Source of the DNA: UBA11865 sp041570195
Lineage (GTDB): Bacteria; Chloroflexota; Anaerolineae; Promineifilales; Promineifilaceae
Length of the DNA stretch: 64,000 nt
Reading direction: 5' to 3'
NCBI GenBank assembly: GCA_041570195.1
Contig: JBFFWQ010000012.1
Coordinates: forward strand, 1 to 64,000
In this document: piece by piece, positions 1 through 8,338 of the stretch
Layout of the letters: every line of letters starts with the position of its first letter
Position numbering within the stretch: the stretch's first letter is position 1
Translations under genes and position numbers: made by a program
The notes under the pieces: model-generated
The model's input: the letters and a program-made list of their open reading frames with translations, nothing else
Database searches by the model: none
Told to the model about the DNA's origin: nothing

Positions 1-765
1 GTCCTCGCCGGCGACGGCCTGAACATCGGCGCCGGCAAAGCTATCAAGGACGCGGCCGGCATCAAAATCAACAGCGGCAATGTCACCCTCGACGCCAACG
101 GACTCACCGCCACCGACCCCGGAGGACCTACCACCCAGCTCACCATCAACAACTACGGTCTCTCTGTCTCGGGCAAGGTCCTGGTCGATTCAGACGGCAT
201 CAAGATCGGCGCCGGCCCATCCTACGAGGCCACTATGGACGCCAGCGGCATCAAGATAGACGGCGGCAACGTGGTACTCGACTCGGCCGGTCTCACGGTA
301 ACAGGTAAGCTCGTGCTAGATGGAGACGGTCTAAAGGTGGCCAGTAGTGACGTCGTGCTAGACGCCGACGGCCTGACCATCCAGGGCGGCACCGGCACCA
401 GCAATAAGATCATCATAGAAGACAGTAGCACAACAATCGGCGAAATCTACAGCCGCATCGACAGCAACGTAGCCCAAATGTTTATCACCAGCAAAGGAAA
501 AGACGCAACAGATCCCGATGGTTATGTCGAAGTAGTGGCCCAAAATTACACGGCCGGTACTAAGCTCACCTTCTCCCTCGACAGCGCAAACGACCGCGGC
601 ATCATGGACGCCGAGCAGTTCCTGCTCGGCGAAAGCATCCGCCTGGCCGGCATCACCACCACCAACCGCAACAATCTACCCCAAGTCAACGGCACCATCG
701 TCTACAACACCACCACCAGCAAGTTTCAAGGATACGCCGGCGGCTCCTGGGTTGACTTACACTAA
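1..765 (+). CDS. Repetitive fibre-like protein, 3' end (5'-truncated by window edge)
   Basis: The frame is open from base 1 and ends at TAA 763-765, so 254 residues are visible and the start lies outside the window. The N-terminal two thirds consist of short repeats of about 14 residues built on patterns such as GNVVLDSAGLTV, GKLVLDGDGLKV and SDVVLDADGLTI, which suggests a beta-helical fibre or stalk. The last 24 residues (GTIVYNTTTSKFQGYAGG then SWVDLH) resemble a C-terminal segment common in phage-tail-like and surface fibre proteins. No transmembrane segment is seen in the visible part. A role as surface or tail-fibre protein is inferred from the repeat style; the family was not identified. 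The next gene converges on it with only one base between the stop codons. Confidence 0.6.
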   Translation, partial: VLAGDGLNIGAGKAIKDAAGIKINSGNVTLDANGLTATDPGGPTTQLTINNYGLSVSGKVLVDSDGIKIGAGPSYEATMDASGIKIDGGNVVLDSAGLTVTGKLVLDGDGLKVASSDVVLDADGLTIQGGTGTSNKIIIEDSSTTIGEIYSRIDSNVAQMFITSKGKDATDPDGYVEVVAQNYTAGTKLTFSLDSANDRGIMDAEQFLLGESIRLAGITTTNRNNLPQVNGTIVYNTTTSKFQGYAGGSWVDLH

Positions 766-766
766 C

Positions 767-1462
767 TCAAGCGCGGGTCGGAAGGGTCAGTAGTTGGCTT
801 AATTCTTGGATCTCATAGGTAATGAGCGTCGTGGCGTCTGCCTTGCGGCCGGCGGGGTTGAACCAGCAAGTATCGATGCCGTAGGCGATGCCGCCGGCTA
901 TATCGGAAGTGAGGCTGTCGCCGATGATGAGCACCTGCTCTTTGTCCGGGCGGCCCATGCGCTCGAAAGCGACGTCGAAGATCCGCGGGTCGGGCTTGGC
1001 GAAGCCAACTTCCTCGGAGATGATCCAATCCTCGAAGTAGCGCCCGATGGACGATTCGCCGAAGCGCGGCCGCTGGACGTCGGTGAGGCCATTGGTGATG
1101 ATAAACAGGCGGTAGTCGTCGTTCAGTTCGGCGACGGTTTCCAGGGCCCCGTCGATCAGAAATGTACCCTGTCCCAACTGGCGCGAGTAGGAAGCGCTGA
1201 AGGCGGCCGGATCGACCGCCAGGCCCAGCTGGTCAAACAGCAATTCGAAGCGTAGCACTTTGAGCCGATCCTGGGTGACATCGCCCTGTTCCAGGGCATC
1301 CCACAGCGGTCCGTTGACGCGCCGGTAGAGATCACTGTAGCCGGGTTTGAAGGCGTGGCCGTATTGAGCAAAGGTCTCGGACAGGGCCCAGGTCTCGGCT
1401 CGATCGTAGTCAAATAGGGTGCCATCGGCGTCGAAGAGGAGGGTTGTGTAGAGCGGGGTCAT
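767..1462 (-). CDS. yjjG: HAD-family noncanonical pyrimidine nucleotidase, YjjG type
   Basis: A 231-residue HAD hydrolase. Motif I is LLFDADGTLFDYDRAE with the nucleophile D11 and general acid D13; motif II lies around FIITNG, and motif IV is GDSLTSDIAGG in the C-terminal third. The DYDRAE continuation after motif I is typical of the YjjG group of 5'-nucleotidases, which dephosphorylate pyrimidine and damaged nucleoside monophosphates in the cytoplasm. The length fits the family. The ATG at 1460-1462 is the first start in frame. It appears monocistronic, and an imperfect tandem repeat lies just upstream at 1471-1516. Family assignment is firm; exact substrate is inferred. Confidence 0.85.
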   Translation of the reverse strand: MTPLYTTLLFDADGTLFDYDRAETWALSETFAQYGHAFKPGYSDLYRRVNGPLWDALEQGDVTQDRLKVLRFELLFDQLGLAVDPAAFSASYSRQLGQGTFLIDGALETVAELNDDYRLFIITNGLTDVQRPRFGESSIGRYFEDWIISEEVGFAKPDPRIFDVAFERMGRPDKEQVLIIGDSLTSDIAGGIAYGIDTCWFNPAGRKADATTLITYEIQELSQLLTLPTRA

Positions 1463-1470
1463 GAGGGGAG

Positions 1471-1516
1471 CTGACTAAGCGAAGCGGCGCAAACTGACCA
1501 AGCGAAGCGGCGCGAA
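1471..1516. repeat. Two-copy 23-bp tandem repeat
   Basis: Two adjacent 23-base units, CTGACTAAGCGAAGCGGCGC followed by AAA, then CTGACCAAGCGAAGCGGCGC followed by GAA, differing at two positions. It lies upstream of the YjjG-type gene and downstream of the next minus-strand gene. Function unknown. Confidence 0.7.
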
Positions 1517-1554
1517 CTGGACGGAACTGAGCCTGTCAACGGGGGCTGGGTTGG

Positions 1555-2505
1555 TCATTGGGGAGTGGCTTTTTGGGGCCAGGATTGGGCCAGGCGGCCG
1601 TAGGCGGAGAGGGTGCGCAGGGTGTTGACGGCATGGTGACCTTTCCAATCTTTTTCAGCCTGGGCCCAGGCGGCGGCGTCGACGAAATCCCACGACCAGG
1701 TCAGGTCCCAGACGCCGTCGGCCGACTGGCGTTCTATTTCGTAATCCAGGTTGGCATCGATGGCGGCGCGATCGATATCGGCCGCCAGGAGCGAATCGGG
1801 CGTCGGAGCGACCTGGAGCGGCCGCAAGGCGTAATCGGTCCATTGAGCCGGATCTGAAGCGACAACATGGCGCGCGGCGCGGCGCACCTTATCGACGACT
1901 TTCTGGCGTTGATCGGGCGGCACGTTGTCGGCTTCGGCCAGCTCCAGGAATGCCAACAGGTCGTGCATACCCATGTCGTCGTCGGGTATGGTGTCCATGT
2001 GGGCCAGGAGGGAACGGCTAACACCGGCCAGTATCTCCTGTCCGGGGCTGAAATGATAGAGGTGGCCGGCAAGCGCGGCCCGAGGATTGACCAGAAATCG
2101 GCCAAAATTGACTTCGGAATCGGCGTAGGTCCACCAGGGAGCATGGGGCGCGTCCTCGACGGCCGCGGGCACGATGGGCCAAACGCCTATCCCGGGATCA
2201 TAGACGTAAAGCAGGTAGCGTATGGCGTCGGCGACCACCGGTTCGCCGGCGGCCGCGTTCACTTCACGCAGGATGGCCAGGCCAGTCGAGGTGGCGATGA
2301 CGGAGGAGGCCGGCGTCCGCAGGTCTGGCTCGAGCCCATGGCCAAAGCCACCGTCGTCATTCTGGTAGGTGGCCAGCGCCCGGACGACCGGCATCGAATC
2401 GCCATTTTCGAAATGATAGGCGAAACGCGCCTGGTCGACCGGCCGGCCGTGGTTCATGATATATGCTCGGGCGGCGGCGAATGATTCGTGGTTCATGGTA
2501 AGCAT
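1555..2505 (-). CDS. Hypothetical protein with alpha-alpha toroid (terpenoid cyclase-like) repeats
   Basis: A 316-residue cytoplasmic protein with no signal peptide or membrane segment. It contains helical repeats with the signature YQNDDGGFGHGLEPDL near residue 50 and QSADGVWDLTWSW near the C terminus. These Q-x-x-DGG/DGxW elements are characteristic of the prenyltransferase/squalene-cyclase alpha-alpha toroid fold. The DxDD motif of class II terpene cyclases was not seen, so catalytic activity is uncertain. The start could be ATG 2505 or the second ATG at 2496; neither has a strong Shine-Dalgarno sequence. A second toroid-like protein lies at 7314-8336, but the two do not look like close paralogues. 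Confidence 0.7.
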   Translation of the reverse strand: MLTMNHESFAAARAYIMNHGRPVDQARFAYHFENGDSMPVVRALATYQNDDGGFGHGLEPDLRTPASSVIATSTGLAILREVNAAAGEPVVADAIRYLLYVYDPGIGVWPIVPAAVEDAPHAPWWTYADSEVNFGRFLVNPRAALAGHLYHFSPGQEILAGVSRSLLAHMDTIPDDDMGMHDLLAFLELAEADNVPPDQRQKVVDKVRRAARHVVASDPAQWTDYALRPLQVAPTPDSLLAADIDRAAIDANLDYEIERQSADGVWDLTWSWDFVDAAAWAQAEKDWKGHHAVNTLRTLSAYGRLAQSWPQKATPQ

Positions 2506-2530
2506 GGTTGAAGCTCGGGCTGTTTGATAA

Positions 2531-2564
2531 GGAATTGGACAGGATCTACAGGATGGACAGGATT
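2531..2564. repeat. 9-nt-period intergenic element (ACAGGAT type)
   Basis: Three consecutive 9-base units, GGACAGGAT, CTACAGGAT and GGACAGGAT, occupy 2537-2563 and are preceded by GGAATT. Related elements sit at 4671, 12231 and 15736. This one lies between two minus-strand genes. Confidence 0.75.
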
Positions 2565-2627
2565 TGGGCCCAGCTCAAACCGGGCAATATCTTCGGCCAA
2601 GGTAGGCGGCAGTCAACTGAAGCATGT

Positions 2628-3806
2628 CTAGCAAGTGGCGAGGGGCGACATGAAGCGGCCGGCCGGGCCGGCGGCAAGCGGCTCCATTTTGTCACATTGC
2701 CTGAAGCGAACGTCGCGGTCGCAGATAAAGCGGCCAACCTGCTTAGCCTGGGCATAGATCTTCTCGCCGGCCATATGCTGGACAAATTCAAACATATGCA
2801 CCTTGACGGTCGGAACGTCTTCTTCTTCGATGTCCCAAACGCCAAGGATCTGGCCGTCGACCATGACCGTGTTGGTCACATTGCCGTAGCCATCAATGGC
2901 CCGCTCACGGTATTTGGGTTCCAGGAAGCGGTCGCGGTCGGCGTAGCCCATGACGTAGCCATCGGAGGCGGGCAGCAGGCTAACGCTGGGCTGACCGAGG
3001 GTTTGCATGTCGTGCAGCGCTTCATAGTCCTGGCGCAACATGTGATAGGCATCGGACCGGCCGCAGATTCGCACCGCCACCAGAGAATCGCGCAGGCTGC
3101 GCAGGGCCGATCGTACCCGGATCCGGCCCAGGCCACTCCACCAGACGATGTCGGCATCAGTAACCGGGCCAAAGGCGGAGATGTAGTCGCGAACCAGGTT
3201 AACGATGGCATCCTTCTCGCTCAACGCGCCCAGGTCGATGTTTGGATACACTTCGGAGAAGATGCTGTAGCGATGGTGCTTGTCGAGCCAACCGCCGGGT
3301 GGTCGACCTCTGATCAGTAACCCACTATCGCACATATAGTACAAGACGGCCGAGATGTCCAGGTCGGTGACCAGGTTTGTCTTTATCTGGGCGGCCGTGA
3401 GTGGATTACCGGCTAGCATCCTCAGTATTCTCTCGGACAGCGGTTCGTACTCGGCCAAGGAAACGCCGCGGTATATCATGTAGTTCTCAGAAGCCTTAGC
3501 CACGTTGCCCCCGGTGGCGGCGTAGACGATAGGTAAATTCTCGGCGCTGTGGATGTGAATCGTCTTGCGCACGCAGCGGATTTTGGCCAGCGAGTGCGAT
3601 TCGTAGAGGGCTTCTTCCAGGTCCTCTTTTTCGAAATTGGGCACCCTGGCCAGAAGGGACACGTACGGCGTTCGGCTACCCGTCGCATGAAGCCCGACGA
3701 CATCACGAACAACGCTGGTCATGGCCGCGCTTATCGGGCTATCAACCAGATGTTGCTTGGCAAGAACGTAGTGGTTGGCCGTGTTCAGCTCGATACAATC
3801 CATCAT
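2628..3806 (-). CDS. Winged-helix DNA-binding protein, HTH_42 (AlkZ/YcaQ-like) family
   Basis: A 392-residue protein matching the HTH_42 superfamily that includes the AlkZ and YcaQ DNA glycosylases. Recognisable parts are the N-terminal VVGLHATGSRTPYVSLLAR, the central R-x-x-P-x-GGWLDKHHRYSIFSE and the C-terminal PASDGYVMGYADRDRFLEPKY block followed by a VDGQILGVWDIE strand. In AlkZ/YcaQ the N-terminal segment carries a catalytic QxQ or QxD; here the same place reads H40-A-T42, so glycosylase activity of that type is doubtful. Several uncharacterised members share an HAT-like reading, from memory. The tail after FICDRDVRFRQ seems longer than usual. The start is ATG 3806 or the next codon. Monocistronic as far as can be seen. 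Confidence 0.75.
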   Translation of the reverse strand: MMDCIELNTANHYVLAKQHLVDSPISAAMTSVVRDVVGLHATGSRTPYVSLLARVPNFEKEDLEEALYESHSLAKIRCVRKTIHIHSAENLPIVYAATGGNVAKASENYMIYRGVSLAEYEPLSERILRMLAGNPLTAAQIKTNLVTDLDISAVLYYMCDSGLLIRGRPPGGWLDKHHRYSIFSEVYPNIDLGALSEKDAIVNLVRDYISAFGPVTDADIVWWSGLGRIRVRSALRSLRDSLVAVRICGRSDAYHMLRQDYEALHDMQTLGQPSVSLLPASDGYVMGYADRDRFLEPKYRERAIDGYGNVTNTVMVDGQILGVWDIEEEDVPTVKVHMFEFVQHMAGEKIYAQAKQVGRFICDRDVRFRQCDKMEPLAAGPAGRFMSPLATC

Positions 3807-4012
3807 GGGGTCATGCTCCGCATCCGCCTGGAACGCCCACCCACAGCGTACCTGAAGCCCATCTCAGGTCGGCAAGCGGCCGGCAACCCGGCAGGCACTT
3901 TGCTGCTGAAATGGTACCAGAATACTGGCAGGTCGGCTAGCTCAAGGCCGATTCAAAACCGCGTTATGATAGTCGAGCGTTCGGCGCTGAGCAGAAGCGC
4001 GATGGGCGGACT

Positions 4013-4555
4013 TTAGGCTGTTTCCTTGATCTTGCCGGCGAAGGATTTGCGGAATTTACGGACCTTGGGGTCAATGACAGCCCGGCAGTAGGGTTGGTAA
4101 CGGTTGCGGCGGTAGTAGTCGTCGTGGTAGGCCTCGGCCGGGTAGAAGGTGTCCAGCGCCTCGATCTCGGTGACGATTGGATCACGGAAGCTTGCCGCCG
4201 CTTCGGACAAGGAGCGTTTGGCGGCCGCCCGTTGGGCTTCATCGTGGGCCAGGATGATGGAGCGGTATTGGGTGCCCACGTCGGCGCCCTGGCGATTGAG
4301 GGTCGTGGGATCGTGAATGCTCCAGAAGATGGTCAGCAGGTCATCGTAGCTGATGACGTCGGGATCGTAGTCGATCTGGACGACCTCGGCGTGACCGGTG
4401 TGGCCGCCGCATACCTGCTCGTAGCTGGGTTTCTCGACGTGGCCGCCGGCGTAGCCGGACGTGACCTTCTGGACGCCGATGACGTCCTGGTAGATGGCTT
4501 CCAAACACCAGAAGCAGCCCCCACCAAATGTCGCTTGTTCGTTTTTGACGGGCAT
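4013..4555 (-). CDS. msrA: Peptide-methionine (S)-S-oxide reductase MsrA
   Basis: A 180-residue cytoplasmic MsrA. The hallmark GCFWC lies at residues 13-17, with C14 as the reactive cysteine, followed by the family blocks GYAGGHVEKPSYEQVCGG, GHAEVVQIDYDP and QYRSIIL. It reduces methionine-S-sulfoxide in free or protein-bound form, using thioredoxin. No MsrB domain is fused. The ATG at 4553-4555 is preceded by a good Shine-Dalgarno sequence, AGGAGG, seven bases upstream. A 10-nt-period repeat lies directly upstream at 4578-4607. Confidence 0.95.
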   Translation of the reverse strand: MPVKNEQATFGGGCFWCLEAIYQDVIGVQKVTSGYAGGHVEKPSYEQVCGGHTGHAEVVQIDYDPDVISYDDLLTIFWSIHDPTTLNRQGADVGTQYRSIILAHDEAQRAAAKRSLSEAAASFRDPIVTEIEALDTFYPAEAYHDDYYRRNRYQPYCRAVIDPKVRKFRKSFAGKIKETA

Positions 4556-4577
4556 GAAAGTCCTCCTAGGAAAATGG

Positions 4578-4607
4578 GACGCAGATGAACGCAGATTACA
4601 CGGATTC
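4578..4607. repeat. 10-nt-period intergenic element (ACGCAGATT type)
   Basis: Three 10-base units in register, GACGCAGATG, AACGCAGATT and ACACGGATTC. Related elements lie at 6256-6285 and 37509-37548. It sits just upstream of the msrA ribosome-binding site. The rest of 4556-4830 shows no gene. Confidence 0.75.
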
Positions 4608-4670
4608 TTCTATCTAGTCCGGAGTGTTTAGGTCATTGTCGGTGAGCACATGCTCATGCTGTTTGCCTGA

Positions 4671-4686
4671 AGAATTGGACAGGATT
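4671..4686. repeat. Single unit of the 9-nt-period element
   Basis: AGAATTGGACAGGATT matches the AATT-GACAGGAT leader and first unit of the elements at 2531 and 15736, but here the repetition stops after one unit. Confidence 0.5.
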
Positions 4687-4830
4687 CAGTTGGTTCAAAG
4701 GCCGGGCAAGAGTGTTCGGCCGGGTGCGAACCATTTGTACCTCATGTGGGTCAGGATCGGCTAGCAAAGAGGATGGTGGGCGTTGATTTACTTATCTGGC
4801 TATTAGCGGCCGGCGTCTCTGTATAGGTAG

Positions 4831-5571
4831 TCAACGATTGTCGGCCGCCAGCACCCAGTCGCCTTCGTCTGGCCCGCGCTGAACGAGACCGAAGACCTGG
4901 CCGTTGTAGGTGCGTATGTAGGTCAGTTCAGGCTGATCTTCGGCGACGGCCTGATCCTGAAAGATGGACGGGAAGCCCAGCTCGACGCCCAGGGCCCAGC
5001 CCAGCGCTTCGCGCACTTCCGGCCGCTCGCGCCAGATCTTGCCGAATCCACGTATGGGTTGGAAACGTTCGGGCGGCGGGATGATGTCCGGATCGCTCTC
5101 GGGTTGGTCTTCGGACCAGGTGTCTTCGAAGCGCTGCCAGCGGCCGTCGTCGTAGAAGACGATCACCGAATTTGTCTCCTCCAACCAGATCATCAACCCG
5201 CCCTCAAAGGGTAACTCGGCCGCGGCGCTGTTGACGGCCGAGCCGGCCGGACAGGGTTCGGGCGCCGGATCAAAGAAGTATTCGTAGCTGCAGGCTTGCT
5301 CGGCGGCCGGCGAGCTAGTGGCCTGGGGAGAAGCCCGGGTTATCGTCGGGGCGGGTGGCAGGGTGGGTTCGGCCGTGGCCGCAGGGGCCGGTTGGGTCGC
5401 CTCAGAGATGCCGGACGGCGTGGGAACGGTCGGCGCATCGGCGCCTTCTGGTCCCCCTGCGCAGGCGGCGATCAACAGCAAGAGTAGCAGCGTGAGGCCG
5501 GAGAAGGGCCAGGTGTATGATGATCGGCGCGAACTACGTTCCGGCCGGCGCGAAGTCATGTGTTGACCCAT
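4831..5571 (-). CDS. Lipoprotein of unknown function
   Basis: A secreted lipoprotein of about 246 residues. A basic N terminus (TSRRPERSSRRSS) precedes a hydrophobic run ending in LLLLLLIAAC-AGG, a good lipobox, so the mature protein should be anchored at the outer face of the membrane. A Thr/Pro/Ala-rich linker follows (about residues 45-95). A globular C-terminal domain then contains YEYFFDPAPEPCPAGS and WRERPEVREALGWALG. No family was recognised. The ATG at 5571 is preferred over the in-frame ATGs at 5580 and 5559 because it lies exactly seven bases after a TATAAT box (5584-5579, minus strand), as expected of a leaderless transcript; the ATG at 5580 overlaps that box. Confidence 0.7.
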   Translation of the reverse strand: MGQHMTSRRPERSSRRSSYTWPFSGLTLLLLLLIAACAGGPEGADAPTVPTPSGISEATQPAPAATAEPTLPPAPTITRASPQATSSPAAEQACSYEYFFDPAPEPCPAGSAVNSAAAELPFEGGLMIWLEETNSVIVFYDDGRWQRFEDTWSEDQPESDPDIIPPPERFQPIRGFGKIWRERPEVREALGWALGVELGFPSIFQDQAVAEDQPELTYIRTYNGQVFGLVQRGPDEGDWVLAADNR

Positions 5572-5578
5572 GAAACCC

Positions 5579-5584
5579 ATTATA
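5579..5584 (-). promoter_or_regulatory. -10 box of a probably leaderless promoter
   Basis: A consensus TATAAT on the minus strand is followed by seven bases (GGGTTTC) and then ATG 5571, so transcription would begin at or next to the start codon. The -35 region is weak. The spacing matches the arrangement seen before recF and the RimK-like gene. Confidence 0.5.
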
Positions 5585-5674
5585 AACCAACAGGTGCATG
5601 GCCGCAGATGATACCGTTTTTATGTTAAGTTCTTGTGTTAAACGAAGAGACCAACCGACGCTTCGCCTCGTAGC

Positions 5675-5691
5675 GCGGGATGGTATCCCGC
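5675..5691. repeat. Short palindrome
   Basis: GCGGGAT-GGT-ATCCCGC is a perfect 7-bp inverted repeat with a 3-base loop, in the divergent spacer 5572-5817 between the lipoprotein and the GlcG-like gene. Resembles a dispersed palindromic element; no second copy was found here. Confidence 0.5.
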
Positions 5692-5817
5692 ACCGGTTTG
5701 CCAGGTCGGGCTACGGGGCGGCCGCCTGGGATGGTGGTACACTACGCGACCTCACGACTGCCGGCCGATCCGGCGCAAAGTAGATGAATGTTTGGCACCT
5801 GCCAGGAGTGACACCAC

Positions 5818-6225
5818 ATGCACCAGCAATACCAGCTTTCGCACGACGAGGCCATGGGCATTGTCCAGGCCATCCGGGTTGAATTGGAAAAGGACGGCCG
5901 GGGCGCGGCCGTGGCCGTGGTCGACGATCACGGCGAGCTGATGGCCTTCCTGCGCACCGACGGTTGCCCCTTACCCTCGATCAACAACGCCATCCATAAA
6001 GCTTTCACGGCGGCCCGTGAAGGCACGGATTCGGCTAACATCGGCCAGGCCTCACGCGAGGAAGGATTCCCGATCACGAACTTCGGCGACCTGCGCTACA
6101 CTGGCTGGGGCGGCGGCGTGCCTCTGCACTACCAGGGCCAGGTGGTCGGCGCGGTCGGCGTCAGCGGGCTGCCCGAGGCCGAAGACATGGTTTTGGCACA
6201 AATAGGCGCGGCGCTGCTTGGCTGA
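5818..6225 (+). CDS. GlcG/HbpS family heme-binding-like protein
   Basis: A 135-residue single-domain protein of the GlcG/HbpS (PF03928) family. Typical elements are AVAVVDDHGELMAFLRTDG near residue 35, the segment INNAIHKAFTAARE, and GGVPLHYQGQVVGAVGVSG in the C-terminal third, which ends EDMVLAQIGAALLG. Members bind heme or small ligands or act as accessory proteins of sensors and oxidases; the physiological role here cannot be told from context. AGGAG about nine bases before the ATG supports the start. No signal peptide is present, so it should be cytoplasmic. It stands alone, with an EamA transporter downstream after a repeat element. Confidence 0.85.
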   Translation: MHQQYQLSHDEAMGIVQAIRVELEKDGRGAAVAVVDDHGELMAFLRTDGCPLPSINNAIHKAFTAAREGTDSANIGQASREEGFPITNFGDLRYTGWGGGVPLHYQGQVVGAVGVSGLPEAEDMVLAQIGAALLG

Positions 6226-6255
6226 AACAAGCTTGATGCACTCCCAAGAGAGAGG

Positions 6256-6285
6256 GACGCAGGTTAACGCGGATGGCGCGGATTG
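6256..6285. repeat. 10-nt-period intergenic element
   Basis: Units GACGCAGGTT, AACGCGGATG and GCGCGGATTG, in register with the copies at 4578 and 37509. It overlaps an upstream in-frame ATG of the next gene, which argues against that start. Confidence 0.7.
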
Positions 6286-6317
6286 GGACTGGCTCGTCCG
6301 GTCAACTTCGGGGTTTT

Positions 6318-7187
6318 ATGTCAACTAGGACCAAGGCCTTTGTGGCTCTGAGCGTGGGGGTGATCAGCATCGGCTTCGCGGCCATCTTCATCGTGCAGGC
6401 GGGCGCGCCGGGCACGGTCAGCGCCTTCTACCGCATGGCCGTTGGCGCGGTACTGATCGCTTTGCCCTTCGCCAGTCGGGTTCGGCGCCAAGACAAGGCC
6501 TTGCCAGCGACCGGGGTCAAGCTGGCCCTGTTGGGCGGGCTGTTGTTCGCCGTGGATGTGGCCTTGTGGGCGACAGGCATTACCATCAGCGGGGCCACCA
6601 ATCCAACCCTGATGGCCAATACGGCGCCGCTGTGGGTTGGCCTGGGGGCAATGTTGTTCTTCGGCGAGCGACCGCGGGGGCTGTTCTGGCTGGGGCTGGT
6701 CATCGCCATGGTCGGGGCGGCCGTGGTCCTGGGTGCAGCCGCGTTCAGGGCCAGCGAGTTTGGTCTGGGCACGCTTTTCGGTTTGCTGGCGGCGGTTTTT
6801 TACGGCGCCTATTATCTGGTCACCCAGCGCGGCCGGGTTCACCTGAGTACGCTGAGCTATTTCTGGATCAGCACGGCTACAGCGGCGATAATTCTCCTGC
6901 TGTTCAACTTGCTGACCGGCCGGCCGATCACCGGCTACGAAGCGCGGACCTACGTGTATTTCCTGGCCCTGGGGCTCGTGGCCCAGACCATGGGCTGGTT
7001 GACTATCAATTACGCCCAGGGCTACCTGCCGGCTTCCATCGTGGCCCCCACCCTGCTGATCCAGCCGGTGGTCACGGCGATATTCGCCGTGGTGCTGCTG
7101 GGCGAGCAGCTGGTGGCCTGGCAAATCGCCGGCGGGTTCCTGGTGCTGTTGGGCGTGTACCTGGTACACAGAAGCAATGGTGACTAA
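6318..7187 (+). CDS. EamA/DMT-family transporter
   Basis: A protein of about 289 residues with ten predicted transmembrane helices in two EamA repeats (roughly residues 10-140 and 155-285). Typical features are the Gly/Ala-rich helices, ISGATNPTLMANTAPLWVGLGAMLFFGERP closing the first repeat and YLPASIVAPTLLIQPVVTAIFAVVLLGE closing the second. Members of the drug/metabolite transporter superfamily export or exchange small metabolites; the substrate is unknown. The start MSTRTKAFVAL at 6318 is preferred. An upstream in-frame ATG at 6273 lies inside a dispersed 10-nt repeat and would add 15 unconserved residues. Monocistronic. Confidence 0.85.
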   Translation: MSTRTKAFVALSVGVISIGFAAIFIVQAGAPGTVSAFYRMAVGAVLIALPFASRVRRQDKALPATGVKLALLGGLLFAVDVALWATGITISGATNPTLMANTAPLWVGLGAMLFFGERPRGLFWLGLVIAMVGAAVVLGAAAFRASEFGLGTLFGLLAAVFYGAYYLVTQRGRVHLSTLSYFWISTATAAIILLLFNLLTGRPITGYEARTYVYFLALGLVAQTMGWLTINYAQGYLPASIVAPTLLIQPVVTAIFAVVLLGEQLVAWQIAGGFLVLLGVYLVHRSNGD

Positions 7188-7313
7188 TGGCTAACAGTAA
7201 ATTGGGAATACCTCATTGTTAATTGAGGGCTGATTGACCGGCGTGGTACTATAAGGAGCAGGTAATATACCATTAACCATACAACAATTGACTGTAGTTA
7301 CTAGTCCGGGGGA

Positions 7314-8336
7314 ATGATGAACGGGCTTACTGATCAATTTGGGGCCTCGCTGGCCTGGTTGTTGGAGGAAGATCGGGAGAATCCAGGGCCGCGCTATTTC
7401 GCCTTAAGGGAGTTATTGGGTAAGGCAGAGGATGATCCGGAGGTGGCGACCGCTCAGAAAGCGGTCATGGTTAGTGGACCGGTGCCGGCGATTTTGGACG
7501 CCCAGGATCGGGCTGGCTTCTGGGTCGAGCCTGGCCCGGGTTACTTGCCGAAATACCGGAGCACGATCTGGCAGATCATTTTCTTGGCCCAGCTAGGCGC
7601 CGACGTAGACGATCCCCGAGTACGGGCCGGTTGCGACTATGTGCTAGAGCACACGCGATCCCGATACGGTGGCCTGAGCGCCACCGCCCTGCCCTCGGGC
7701 CTGATCCACTGCATGCAGGGCAATCTGGAGGCGGCGCTGATCGACCTGGGCTGGCTGGGCGATGAACGGCTGGACGAAGCGCTGGATTGGCTGGCGCGCA
7801 GCATCACCGGCCGGGATATCGCGCCGAACAAGGACCGGAAGGCCGACATCCGGTATCTGCGCAGCGGCAACAGCGGGCCGGGCTTCCCCTGCAGCGCCAA
7901 CGGTCATCAACCCTGCGCCTGGGGCGCGGTCAAGGCCATGCTGGCCCTGAGCAAAGTGCCGGAAGCGTCCCGAACGCCGTCCATCGAAGAAGCGATCGAG
8001 GTCGGGGTCGACTTCCTGTTCAGCCGCGATCCGGCCGCGGCCGACTATCCCATGGGCTACAGCGATAAGCCGAACCGCAGCTGGTTCAAGTTCGGCTACC
8101 CCATCGGCTACGTGACCGACGTCTTGCAGAACCTGGAAGTGCTGACCGCTCTGGGCTATGGCGGCGATCCACGGCTGGAAACGGGCGTGGAAATGCTGTT
8201 GGGCAAGCGGGATGCGCGCGGCCGATGGCTTCTGGAGTACACCTACAACGGCAAGACCTGGGTCGACGTGGAAGAAAAGGGCAAGCCAAGTAAGTGGGTG
8301 ACGCTAAGAGCATTGCGGGTGCTGGAAGATAGCTAA
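7314..8336 (+). CDS. Hypothetical protein, squalene-cyclase/prenyltransferase-like toroid
   Basis: A 340-residue cytoplasmic protein built of helical repeats. It has the invariant-looking pieces PGYLPKYRSTIWQIIFLAQLG, then the cysteine-containing GLIHCMQGNLEAALIDLGW and SGPGFPCSANGHQPCAWGAVKAML, and near the end KRDARGRWLLEYTYNGKTW. Its C-terminal DARGRWLLE element is of the kind found in alpha-alpha toroid (terpenoid cyclase/prenyltransferase) proteins. The cluster of cysteines and histidines in the middle could bind a metal; that is speculation. No catalytic DxDD is seen. The start is ATG 7314 or the next codon at 7317, after GGGGG. Related proteins are often loosely annotated; function is unknown. 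Confidence 0.75.
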   Translation: MMNGLTDQFGASLAWLLEEDRENPGPRYFALRELLGKAEDDPEVATAQKAVMVSGPVPAILDAQDRAGFWVEPGPGYLPKYRSTIWQIIFLAQLGADVDDPRVRAGCDYVLEHTRSRYGGLSATALPSGLIHCMQGNLEAALIDLGWLGDERLDEALDWLARSITGRDIAPNKDRKADIRYLRSGNSGPGFPCSANGHQPCAWGAVKAMLALSKVPEASRTPSIEEAIEVGVDFLFSRDPAAADYPMGYSDKPNRSWFKFGYPIGYVTDVLQNLEVLTALGYGGDPRLETGVEMLLGKRDARGRWLLEYTYNGKTWVDVEEKGKPSKWVTLRALRVLEDS

Positions 8337-8338
8337 TA

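Noticed and set aside
6273..6317. Upstream ATG for the EamA transporter
   Set aside because: Lies inside a 10-nt-period repeat; MSTRTKAF at 6318 is the natural N terminus.
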